Of a stretch of DNA of 18,718 nt, positions 7,531 through 14,503 are shown in pieces. Every line of letters starts with the position of its first letter. The first letter of the stretch is position 1. Source of the stretch: JANYCG01 sp031397915 (GTDB lineage Bacteria > Pseudomonadota > Gammaproteobacteria > Burkholderiales > Burkholderiaceae_C); NCBI GenBank assembly GCA_031397915.1, contig JANNMM010000236.1, positions 1-18,718 of the forward strand, read 5' to 3'. The notes beneath the pieces are model-generated. The model saw only the letters and a list, made by a program, of their open reading frames with translations. It ran no database searches and was not told the DNA's origin. A program made the position numbers and the translations under genes.

Positions 7531-7626
7531 TAGATAGCGTACTGCTTCTTGCCGACTGACAGAAATGAATCCGGAAAGCAGCGATCTGTAACTTGCGACC
7601 GTCAATTTGCCGCCCAGGAGATTCCA

Positions 7627-8514
7627 ATGACACACTCGTCCAATCTCGAAATTCATGCTTTTGGAGCCATCGGTGCCGAAGTAAGAGGCATTAATCTGGC
7701 CCGAATAAGTGATGCGGACATCAGCGCCATCAAAAACGCCTGGTACCAGCATGACGTGCTCCTGTTTCGCAACCAGTATTTGTCCAACGACGATCTCCTG
7801 TCGTTCTCCAGAAATTTCGGTGCGCTCGATTCCCCGCCCAATCAAGGGGCAGGGCGCAAGTCGCCAGAGGGTTACCCGCAGGTCTACGTGGTCTCCAATG
7901 TTCTCGACGAAAAAGGCGAACCGATTGGCGCCCTGGGTGACGGCGAAGCGGCCTGGCACACCGACATGAGTTACGCGGCAGAGCCGCCAGACGCGTCCAT
8001 GCTGTACTCCCTGGAGATTCCGAGCGTGGGCGGCGACACCTGGTTTTGCAGCATGAAGGCGGCCCTGGCCAAAATGCCCCCCGCTCTGGCTGAGCGCGTA
8101 CGCACGCTGGATATCAAACACGACGGCACCTTTGACTCCGGTGGATTCGTCCGCAAAGGGCTGACCGCTACCAATGACCCGCGCACCTCGGTCGGAACGC
8201 CACACCCTGCCGTCACACAACACCCGCAATCGGGCGACCACGCGCTTTATCTGGGCCGCCGCCGCAACGCCTACATCATGGGCCTCGAGCTGGCCGAGTC
8301 GGAGCAGTTGCTGGACGAAATCTGGTCCTACATCGATGCTGCCGTCTACCAACACCGGTGGGCTTTGGGTGATCTCGTCCTCTGGGATAACCGCACCACG
8401 ATGCACCGGCGCGACGCCTTCGACGCCAGCGCGCGCCGCGTCATGCACCGCACACAAATCAAAGGCTCCTGCGCGCCGCGTCGCGCGGTTCAGAGCCGAG
8501 CCGTCAATTCTTAA
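7627..8514 (+). CDS. TauD/TfdA family Fe(II)/2-oxoglutarate dioxygenase
   Basis: This 295-residue cytoplasmic oxygenase belongs to the TauD/TfdA family, which couples 2-oxoglutarate decarboxylation to hydroxylation. In TauD this releases sulfite from taurine; in TfdA it cleaves 2,4-D. The 2-His-1-carboxylate iron site is complete: His111 and Asp113 in AAWHTDMSY, and His260 in NRTTMHRRD. Arg271 and Arg275 (ARRVMHRTQIKG) sit at +11 and +15 from the distal His, the spacing of the 2-oxoglutarate-binding arginines of TauD. The length matches the family (TauD 283). I chose the ATG at 7627 because AGGAG (7616-7620) lies 6 bp upstream; an in-frame ATG at 7549 lacks one. A Bug-type binding protein follows after 20 bp, and a sigma-54 promoter precedes it. 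The substrate is unknown: sulfonates or aryloxy acids are both possible. Confidence 0.9.
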   Translation: MTHSSNLEIHAFGAIGAEVRGINLARISDADISAIKNAWYQHDVLLFRNQYLSNDDLLSFSRNFGALDSPPNQGAGRKSPEGYPQVYVVSNVLDEKGEPIGALGDGEAAWHTDMSYAAEPPDASMLYSLEIPSVGGDTWFCSMKAALAKMPPALAERVRTLDIKHDGTFDSGGFVRKGLTATNDPRTSVGTPHPAVTQHPQSGDHALYLGRRRNAYIMGLELAESEQLLDEIWSYIDAAVYQHRWALGDLVLWDNRTTMHRRDAFDASARRVMHRTQIKGSCAPRRAVQSRAVNS

Positions 8515-8534
8515 CTGCACCAGGGGAACACTTC

Positions 8535-9533
8535 ATGAGTACCACCTATCGCCCTGACCGCCGCCGGATGTTGTCAACTTCGGCCAAGGCCCTTTTGGCC
8601 GTTGGCATGCCGTGGGCAGCTGGCGTTCAAGCTGCAGCTTATCCCGACAAGCCGGTTCGTTTTCTGGTTCCCTACCCGCCAGGCGGCGGCACCGATGTCA
8701 TTGCCCGGATCGTGCAAGAACGGTTTCAGGCAGCATTGGGCCAGCCGATCATCATCGACAACAAAGGCGGGGCAGGTGGGTCTGTCGGCACCGAGGCCGC
8801 ATCGCGGGCGGCGCCGGATGGCCACACCGTTCTCTTCACGCTGAGCTCACATACCATCAACCCGGCAATTTTCCCCAAGCTGCCGTTTGATACGGTCAAA
8901 GACTTCGAGCCCGTTGGCATGGTCGCTTCGCTGCCGCAAATTCTGGTGGCCCATCCGCAGCTGCCGGTGAGCAACGTCGCCGAACTGGTCGCCTTGGCCA
9001 AGGCCAAGCCAAGCCTGCTCTCGTTTGCAACGGTGGGCAATGGTTCCCCAGGCCATCTGGCCGGCGAGTTGTTCAAATTGCGCACCGGCGCGCCGATGGT
9101 GCACGTGCCTTACAAGGGCGGTGGCCCGGCTGTGCAGGACGTCATGGGCGGTCAGGTGCCGTTGTTGTGGGTATCGATTCCGGCCGCAGCCCAGTTTGTC
9201 AAATCTGGCAAGCTCAAAGCCCTGGGCGTCTCAACCCTCAAGCGCAGCGCCGCCTTTCCAGAGGTGCCCACGATGCAGGAGTCTGGCATTTCCGATTTTG
9301 AGGTCGACTCCTGGTATGCCATGTTCGTACCGGCCAAAACGCCCCGGGCGGTGGTTGAAAAACTCAACGCGGCGCTGAACAGCGTGGTCGCCGATCCGCA
9401 CATCCGCGAAAAATTGCTGGCGCAGGGCAGTGAAGGTGTGGGCGGCACGCCTGAAACATTGGCCCGAACCGTCGCCAGTGAGTTGCCCAAGTGGGCCAAG
9501 CTCGCCAAAGACGCCCATATCACCGTGGGATGA
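8535..9533 (+). CDS. Bug family (TctC-like) tripartite tricarboxylate transporter substrate-binding protein
   Basis: This 332-residue exported binding protein is of the Bug/TctC type. These proteins bind carboxylates and related compounds in the periplasm and either feed TctAB permeases or act in sensing. The N-terminus has RPDRRRMLSTSAKALLAVGM, a possible twin-arginine or Sec signal, with cleavage near VQA-AAYPDKP (about residue 33). Family hallmarks follow: PVRFLVPYPPGGGTDVIAR, the second-lobe segment MVHVPYKGGGPAVQDVMGGQV, and the SGKLKALGVS...FPEVPTMQESG region. The start at 8535 has AGGGGA 7 bp upstream. It follows the dioxygenase by 20 bp, so the two form an operon and probably share a ligand or its precursor. 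No TctA or TctB gene is present, as is common for orphan Bug genes in Burkholderiales. Confidence 0.92.
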   Translation: MSTTYRPDRRRMLSTSAKALLAVGMPWAAGVQAAAYPDKPVRFLVPYPPGGGTDVIARIVQERFQAALGQPIIIDNKGGAGGSVGTEAASRAAPDGHTVLFTLSSHTINPAIFPKLPFDTVKDFEPVGMVASLPQILVAHPQLPVSNVAELVALAKAKPSLLSFATVGNGSPGHLAGELFKLRTGAPMVHVPYKGGGPAVQDVMGGQVPLLWVSIPAAAQFVKSGKLKALGVSTLKRSAAFPEVPTMQESGISDFEVDSWYAMFVPAKTPRAVVEKLNAALNSVVADPHIREKLLAQGSEGVGGTPETLARTVASELPKWAKLAKDAHITVG

Positions 9534-9598
9534 CGCGCGTGCCTTGATCGTGGCCCCTCAAGTAGCCCATGCCGGCGCAGCGCGCTATTTCACATGAC

Positions 9599-9616
9599 AA
9601 AATTGGCGCGAATTTT
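9599..9616. promoter_or_regulatory. 18-bp near-palindrome upstream of the c-di-GMP regulator gene
   Basis: AAAATT-G-GCGC-G-AATTTT is symmetric except for one G/G pair. It lies 35 bp before the first possible start of the REC-PAS gene and 65 bp after the Bug stop. It could be an operator; there is no T-tract pattern convincing enough to call it a terminator. Confidence 0.35.
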
Positions 9617-9651
9617 CGGCCTGTCTGGAAACATTTAGGCATTGATTAACG

Positions 9652-10815
9652 ATGATCACGGATTCACACAAGGGCGGGGCCGATTCTTTTGGACTTAAAC
9701 TCCCTCAAGGAAATCCACCCGCGCAAGTGCATCAGGCCGATTCCTCGGGAGATCCCGCAAACGGGACACCGAACCGGATATCGCTTCCAGATGGGCTGCA
9801 AAGCCTGGACGTTCCTGCCAATTTGCGATTGACCAAGGCGACGCCTGCGACCTGGTCGGCACGTGCCCCGAGTCGGTTCGAGCAATGGCGCAACCAAGGG
9901 AATGAAAAAGCGTTCGGCATGAGTGAAGAATCAAAAAAACCGGTCGGGAAAATTCTGGTTGTCGACGATGACTCAACCGCCTTGCTGTTGATGCGGGCGG
10001 CTTTGCGCAAATCGGGTTTCGAGGCCACCATGGCGTCCAATGGTGCAGAAGCCTTGCGTCTGTTTCGCGCCGATTCCTTTGATGTGGTGATGCTTGACGT
10101 GAGCATGCCGGAAATGTCGGGCTTCGAGGTCTGCGCCGCGATCCGCCAGGAGGCTGATGCTTCGCTGCCGATTGTCATGGTGACCGGCATGGACGATGTG
10201 GCCTCCGTCGAGTTGGCGTACCAGTCTGGTGCCACCGATTTCATCTCCAAACCGATCAATTGGGCGCTGATCGGCCACCGCGCGCGTTACCTGATGCGGG
10301 GCCATCAGGCCCTGTTGCAGCTGCGCTCGGCCAACGCCCGAAATGCCGCCATCCTGCAGGCCATTCCCGATTTTCTGTTCGAGATTGACATTGACGGGCG
10401 CTTTTTGTCAGCGCATTCGCCGCGGGCGTCGCTTCTGTCTCTGGGCGCTGAGGCACTTCCTGGACAGCTGTTGGGCGACGTGTTGCCCGCAGACGTTGCC
10501 AAGATTTGCCAGGACGCGCTGAAGGAAGCGCTGGAGCAAGAGCAATCGATTGGCAGGCAGTTCCAATTGACCCGCAAAGATGGCAGCTTCTGGTTTGAAC
10601 TCTCAGTGGCCCTGAAGGAAAGGGTTGCGGGGCAAAACGCCCAGTTCATCGGGCTCGCGCGTGACATCACCCAGCGCAAGGCGGACGAGCAGAAAATCCT
10701 GCGCATGGCCATGTTTGACAACCTCACGGGCCTGCCCAACCGGCAGTCATTCATCCACAGGATTGAGCGGGAAAACAAGCGAACCCAGCTCTACGGAACA
10801 AGCATAGCCGTTTAG
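9652..10815 (+). CDS. REC-PAS half of an amber-split c-di-GMP regulator
   Basis: This is the 5' part of a response regulator. From the ATG at 9919 it begins MSEESKKPVGKILVVDDDST and carries a complete receiver domain: acidic residues in VVDDD, phospho-acceptor in VVMLDVSMPEMSG, Thr in MVTGMDD, Lys in FISKPIN. A PAS domain follows (AILQAIPDFLFEIDIDG to FIGLARDITQRKADEQ), then the helix and first strand of a GGDEF domain (MFDNLTGLPNRQSF, ending TSIAV). An in-frame TAG at 10813-10815 then stops translation exactly where GGDEF proteins continue with a hydrophobic residue and a D-x-D-x-F motif. Two starts are possible: 9652 gives 387 residues with an unusual 89-residue leader, 9919 gives 298 residues with a canonical receiver start. 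Neither has a good ribosome-binding site, so the longer frame is listed. Confidence 0.8.
   Translation: MITDSHKGGADSFGLKLPQGNPPAQVHQADSSGDPANGTPNRISLPDGLQSLDVPANLRLTKATPATWSARAPSRFEQWRNQGNEKAFGMSEESKKPVGKILVVDDDSTALLLMRAALRKSGFEATMASNGAEALRLFRADSFDVVMLDVSMPEMSGFEVCAAIRQEADASLPIVMVTGMDDVASVELAYQSGATDFISKPINWALIGHRARYLMRGHQALLQLRSANARNAAILQAIPDFLFEIDIDGRFLSAHSPRASLLSLGAEALPGQLLGDVLPADVAKICQDALKEALEQEQSIGRQFQLTRKDGSFWFELSVALKERVAGQNAQFIGLARDITQRKADEQKILRMAMFDNLTGLPNRQSFIHRIERENKRTQLYGTSIAV
10813..10815 (+). other. In-frame amber codon splitting the REC-PAS-GGDEF-EAL gene
   Basis: The frame upstream (ending AGC ATA GCC GTT) and downstream (ATC ATG GAT ATG GAC GGT TTC) is the same, and the protein homology is continuous across the TAG with no missing residues other than one. 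GGDEF proteins usually have Leu here, so a single T-to-A change from TTG explains it. It may be a real nonsense mutation, a sequencing error or, less likely, a recoded stop. Confidence 0.85.
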
Positions 10816-10818
10816 ATC

Positions 10819-12099
10819 ATGGATATGGACGGTTTCAAGAACATCAATGACACCATGGGCCACAGCGCCGGCGACCTGGCCTTGCAGTGGGCCGCTGGCC
10901 GGCTGCGCGAAGGTGTGCGGCCGACCGACCTGGTCTCGCGCATGCAGAGCACGGCGCCTGACCTGGCCATCGCCCGCCTGGGCGGCGACGAGTTCACGGC
11001 CCTGATTGTGGACATTGCACACCCCGAAGATGTGGACCAGATTGCTGATCGCATACTCGGCATGATGCGCAGCCCCTTCATGTTGCAGGGCCGTGAAATG
11101 CGCCTGAGCACGTCGATCGGTGTGGCCATTTTCCGTGAGGACGGTGAAGACGCCGCCACCTTGCTCCGGAACGCCGACACCGCGATGTACCACGCCAAGA
11201 GCGCTGGCCGCGACAACTACAAGTTTTACAACCGGACGCTGACCGAGCAGGTTTTGCAGCGCATGGCCCTTGAGCGCGATTTGCATGCTGCCCTGGAAGG
11301 TGATGAATTCACGCTCGAATACCAACCGCTGGTGGATGTCGCCAGCGGGAAAATCACGGGCGTTGAAGCCTTGATCCGCTGGATCCGCCCTGGGTTCGGG
11401 CCCGTCGGGCCTGACGACTTTATCGCTGCGGCAGAGCGAACCGGCCTGATTGTTCCAATGGGCAAATGGGTGCTGCGCACAGCCTGCGCCGACGCCGCGC
11501 GATGGCACCGTGCGGGTTATGACGTGCGGGTTGCGGTGAACCTTTCACCTTTGCAGTTCAAGGACCCGCAGCTCGTGCAAATGGTGCTGGGCGCGCTGGA
11601 AGAGTTCAAGCTGCCGCCACGCCTTCTGGAGCTGGAGCTGACCGAAAGCGCCGTCATGCAGGACAATGCAGCCAACACCCTGACACTCAAGTCGTTCCAG
11701 GATTGTGGTGTTCGCATCGCGCTTGACGACTTTGGCACCGGCCATTCGTCGCTGAGTTACCTCAAGCGCATGCCTTTGTCGCGTCTCAAAATTGACCAGA
11801 GTTTTGTCGTCGGCCTGCCCGATGACCTGGAAAATTTCGCCATCGTGAAAGCCATTGTTGCAATGGCCGGCAGCCTGGGTTTGAGTGTCACGGCCGAGGG
11901 CGTAGAAACGCTTCAGCAGTCGGTTGCGCTCAAGGAAATGGGCTGCCAGTCCTTGCAGGGCTACTACTTTGGCAAACCCATGCCGGCGGTGGAGATGGAC
12001 ATCATGCTGGCCAGAAACGCGCTGGGTCCCAAGCCGCTGGTCAAGCCACCGGCGCCCCTGCCGCCCCTGACGACCCTGCCGATTACGCCTGTGCATTGA
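10819..12099 (+). CDS. GGDEF-EAL half of the amber-split c-di-GMP regulator
   Basis: This is the 3' part of the same gene, 426 residues if translation restarts at the ATG at 10819; no ribosome-binding site precedes that codon. It begins inside the GGDEF domain with MDMDGFKNINDTMGHSAGD and has an intact RLGGDEF signature (residues 53-59). It lacks the strand and helix left on the upstream half. A short insertion (MQSTAPDLAIA) separates the DLVSR segment from GGDEF. The EAL phosphodiesterase domain (about 155-400) appears fully active: EAL at 183-185, NLSP, LELTES, LDDFGTGHSSLSYL, KIDQSFV, TAEGVET and QGYYFGKPMP are all present. The tail is proline-rich (KPPAPLPPLTTLP). Joined to the upstream half, the protein would be about 815 residues with receiver-controlled c-di-GMP turnover. 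As it stands, the EAL module, if made at all, is uncoupled from the receiver. Confidence 0.85.
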   Translation: MDMDGFKNINDTMGHSAGDLALQWAAGRLREGVRPTDLVSRMQSTAPDLAIARLGGDEFTALIVDIAHPEDVDQIADRILGMMRSPFMLQGREMRLSTSIGVAIFREDGEDAATLLRNADTAMYHAKSAGRDNYKFYNRTLTEQVLQRMALERDLHAALEGDEFTLEYQPLVDVASGKITGVEALIRWIRPGFGPVGPDDFIAAAERTGLIVPMGKWVLRTACADAARWHRAGYDVRVAVNLSPLQFKDPQLVQMVLGALEEFKLPPRLLELELTESAVMQDNAANTLTLKSFQDCGVRIALDDFGTGHSSLSYLKRMPLSRLKIDQSFVVGLPDDLENFAIVKAIVAMAGSLGLSVTAEGVETLQQSVALKEMGCQSLQGYYFGKPMPAVEMDIMLARNALGPKPLVKPPAPLPPLTTLPITPVH

Positions 12100-12122
12100 G
12101 ACCGCAGGCCTCCCGGCAAAAA

Positions 12123-12593
12123 TCAGACTTCACCGCCAAATTTCTTCGTCAGGTTGGCGATGTATTTGTCGGTCATTTTCTCGAACTCGCCTTCCACAAT
12201 CGGCGCCACGACCATCTTCATCAGGCCGGGCAGCGGTATGGCCAGATCACCCTTGACCTCAAGCTTGAGTTTGGTGGATTTTTTGTTGTCCTTGATCAGC
12301 CAGCTGCCCGAGACCTGGGCGTTGCCTTCACCTTTCACGGGTGTCCAGACAATCGTGCCCTTGGTTTTGTTGGAGACGTATTTCGACGCGTAAACGGTCT
12401 GGAGGTTGATCGACGCCACGCCAATTTTTTCCATCTCCCAGCGGTACACGCCGTCGCCCAGGTCAACCAGCTTGTCGACCTTGGGGAAAAAGCCAGCCGA
12501 TTCCGGCACATTTGAAAGCAGATCGAATACATCGGCGAACTTCGCCTTGACTTCAAGTTCGTAACCCAGATCGATGCTGACATTGACGGTCAT
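12123..12593 (-). CDS. SRPBCC (START-like) family protein
   Basis: This 156-residue protein has the SRPBCC/CoxG-like helix-grip fold, a hydrophobic-ligand pocket used by cyclases, lipid-binding proteins and carbon monoxide dehydrogenase accessory proteins. The expected pattern is visible: an N-terminal strand (VSIDLGYELEVKAKF), an early helix with FADVFDLLSNVPESAGFFPKV, a run of beta strands rich in alternating charged and hydrophobic residues, and a long C-terminal amphipathic helix (VVAPIVEGEFEKMTDKYIANL). There is no signal peptide, so it is cytoplasmic. The ATG at 12593 has AGGAG 7 bp upstream on its strand. It lies convergent with the GGDEF-EAL half (23 bp apart) and 34 bp downstream of nudC, probably cotranscribed. 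The ligand is unknown. Confidence 0.8.
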   Translation of the reverse strand: MTVNVSIDLGYELEVKAKFADVFDLLSNVPESAGFFPKVDKLVDLGDGVYRWEMEKIGVASINLQTVYASKYVSNKTKGTIVWTPVKGEGNAQVSGSWLIKDNKKSTKLKLEVKGDLAIPLPGLMKMVVAPIVEGEFEKMTDKYIANLTKKFGGEV

Positions 12594-12627
12594 GGAAGGC
12601 TCCTCTTGGTTGAATGGATCAAGTCTA

Positions 12628-13464
12628 CTAGGAGTTTGCGGCCGGCCCGCCTGCGGGCAGGTGGGCGCGGATCAACGCACTTGCGACCGAGATGCCATGC
12701 GGGATCGGGGGCAGGTCATCGTTTGGTCCGAACCAGCGGGCCTCGGCAATTTCGGCCTCGTCCATACGGATGTCGCCACTTTCATACTCGGCTGTGTAGG
12801 CAATCATCAGGGAGTGCGGAAACGGCCAGGGCTGGCTGGCGAAATAGTTGATGTTGCCGACCCGCAACCCCACCTCTTCAAGCACCTCGCGGTGGATCGC
12901 GTCTTCGATGGACTCGCCGGCCTCCACAAAGCCGGCCAGCGCCGTGAAGAACCCGGTCGGTGAGGCGCGGTGTCGGGCCAGCAATATGGATTCCTGGCGT
13001 TTGACCAGCACCATCATGGCCGGTGAAATCCGCGGGTACGCGGTGTGCCCGCAGACCTTGCATTTCATGCAGCGCTCGCCCGGCACCTGGCCCGTGGGCG
13101 CCGCGCACACCCCGCAAAAACGGTGTGTGCGGGCCCATTCACTGATCTGGAACGATCGCCCCGCGACGGACAACAGGTCGTCGTCCAGCGCACCAAACAG
13201 CGACCGCAACTTGCGAAAGGCATACCCGGCTGCGGCCTGTGCGGTCAGCGGTGTCGAGGCGGTCTGGCAATACCGCGCCGCCAGCAGCCCGACCGGCTGG
13301 AATTGGCTTTGCCCCAAACTCAAATCCGCCAATACGCCCTCGTCGGGCAACTGAAGATCGGTTTCGCGCACCAGCAGTTCATCTCCCCGGAATACAAAAT
13401 TGAGGGGTGACGTATGGTGGGGCGCGCTGTGCAGCGCCGTGAAGTGGCTCGGGGTTTTCAGCAT
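12628..13464 (-). CDS. nudC: NADH pyrophosphatase NudC
   Basis: This 278-residue Nudix hydrolase cleaves NADH to NMNH and AMP and, in E. coli, removes NAD caps from RNA. The zinc ribbon is CGVC (117-120) with CKVC (135-138). The Nudix box at 178-200, GFVEAGESIEDAIHREVLEE, has all required Gly, Arg and Glu residues. Downstream, SQPWPFPHS (210-218) is the NudC-specific array that separates this group from other Nudix enzymes. The frame is open to an ATG at 13518, but that would overlap the divergent Bug start. I prefer the ATG at 13464, which gives the usual N-terminal domain, though without a clear Shine-Dalgarno. The Bug gene starts 52 bp away in the opposite direction. Confidence 0.93.
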   Translation of the reverse strand: MLKTPSHFTALHSAPHHTSPLNFVFRGDELLVRETDLQLPDEGVLADLSLGQSQFQPVGLLAARYCQTASTPLTAQAAAGYAFRKLRSLFGALDDDLLSVAGRSFQISEWARTHRFCGVCAAPTGQVPGERCMKCKVCGHTAYPRISPAMMVLVKRQESILLARHRASPTGFFTALAGFVEAGESIEDAIHREVLEEVGLRVGNINYFASQPWPFPHSLMIAYTAEYESGDIRMDEAEIAEARWFGPNDDLPPIPHGISVASALIRAHLPAGGPAANS

Positions 13465-13516
13465 GGTGCTTGATGCTACAGCGAATATGATGGCGTCCAG
13501 CCCCAAGGAGAAACCC

Positions 13517-14491
13517 ATGACCCTGCAACGCCGCCACGTCCTTCACGCCACTGCCGCCAGCGCCACAGCACTGGCATTGCCGGGCCTCGCCCTGGCGCAG
13601 GCTTTTCCCTCGCGCCCGATCAAATACATCTGCCCCTGGCCCGCCGGCGGTTCCACCGACGTGGTGATGCGCGCCGTGGCCGAGAGCGCCGCAAAGAACC
13701 TGGGCACCACCATCATCATCGACAACAAGCCAGGCGCAGGCGGCATGCTGGCACCAAACGAACTCGTCAATGCCAAGCCGGATGGTTATACGCTGGCCCA
13801 GTTGCCCCAGGGTGTGTTTCGCATCCCGCACATGCAGAAGGTGCAGTTCGACACGCTCAAAGATTTCACCTGGATCATCTGTTACACCGGCTACACCTTC
13901 GGCCTGGTGGTGCCTGCGAATTCACCATTCAAGAACATCAAGGATTTTGTCGACTTCGCCAAAGCCAATCCCGAGAAGATCACGTTTGGCCACACCGGCA
14001 TCGGCACCAGCCCGCACCTGGCGGTGGAAGAATTCGCCATGAAGGCCGGCATCAAACTCACCAACGTGCCTTTTAAGGGCAATGCCGAAAACATGCAGGC
14101 GATTCTGGGCGGCCACGTCATGGCGGCCAGCGATGCCACCGGCTGGGGGCCGCATGTGGACGCCGGCAAGTTGCGCCTCCTGGCCACCTACGGAAGCAAA
14201 CGCACCAAACGCTGGCCGACCGTGCCCACGCTCAATGAGTTGGGTTATGCCACGGTGTCTGACTCGCCTTTTGGCGTAGGTGGCCCCAAGGGCATGGACC
14301 CGGCCGTCGTCAAAACCATCCACGACGCGTTCAAGAAGTCGCTCGACGACCCCGCGGTGCTCGCGGTGTTTGAAAAATACGACCAATCGGTGATCTACAT
14401 GAACACTGAGGAGTACACCAAGTTCGCCCGCGAGAGTTTCTCGTCTGAACGCGCGGTGATTGAAAAGCTGGGAATGTTGAACAAAGGGTGA
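13517..14491 (+). CDS. Bug family substrate-binding protein (second copy)
   Basis: This 324-residue exported TctC/Bug-type binding protein has a signal peptide starting MTLQRRHVLHATAASATALAL, with twin arginines and probable cleavage at LAQA-FPSRP. Mature-protein hallmarks are IKYICPWPAGGSTDVVMRAV, IIIDNKPGAGGMLAPNELV, the LTNVPFKGNAENMQAILGGHV pocket segment and the TVPTLNELGY region near the C-terminal lobe. The ATG at 13517 has AAGGAG (13505-13510) 6 bp upstream. A TATGAT at 13486-13491 is a reasonable -10 hexamer, but I see no matching -35. It stands alone, divergent from nudC and convergent with the lipoprotein gene 12 bp away, with no TctAB partner. It is clearly different from the copy at 8535-9533, so it probably binds another ligand. 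Confidence 0.92.
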   Translation: MTLQRRHVLHATAASATALALPGLALAQAFPSRPIKYICPWPAGGSTDVVMRAVAESAAKNLGTTIIIDNKPGAGGMLAPNELVNAKPDGYTLAQLPQGVFRIPHMQKVQFDTLKDFTWIICYTGYTFGLVVPANSPFKNIKDFVDFAKANPEKITFGHTGIGTSPHLAVEEFAMKAGIKLTNVPFKGNAENMQAILGGHVMAASDATGWGPHVDAGKLRLLATYGSKRTKRWPTVPTLNELGYATVSDSPFGVGGPKGMDPAVVKTIHDAFKKSLDDPAVLAVFEKYDQSVIYMNTEEYTKFARESFSSERAVIEKLGMLNKG

Positions 14492-14503
14492 GGCGCCGGA
14501 AAA

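Larger units (their letters stand above)
7039..7626. other. Divergent intergenic regulatory region, 588 bp
   Basis: No convincing gene is present. Short open frames on both strands have no ribosome-binding sites or recognisable products. The part from about 7370 to 7500 is clearly AT-richer than the flanking genes. It holds a sigma-54 promoter (7515-7530), a dyad overlapping a leftward sigma-70-like promoter (7405-7434), a second dyad GTCAA-TCT-TTGAC (7483-7495), a short hairpin TGGCG-AAA-CGCCA (7060-7072), and an 8-bp direct repeat GTTCACTT (7196-7203 and 7214-7221). It separates the exporter/kinase unit from the dioxygenase unit. Confidence 0.75.

Noticed and set aside
13465..13518. Longer NudC start at 13518
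   Set aside because: It would add 18 residues outside the family and overlap the start codon of the divergent Bug gene, which has a strong ribosome-binding site.
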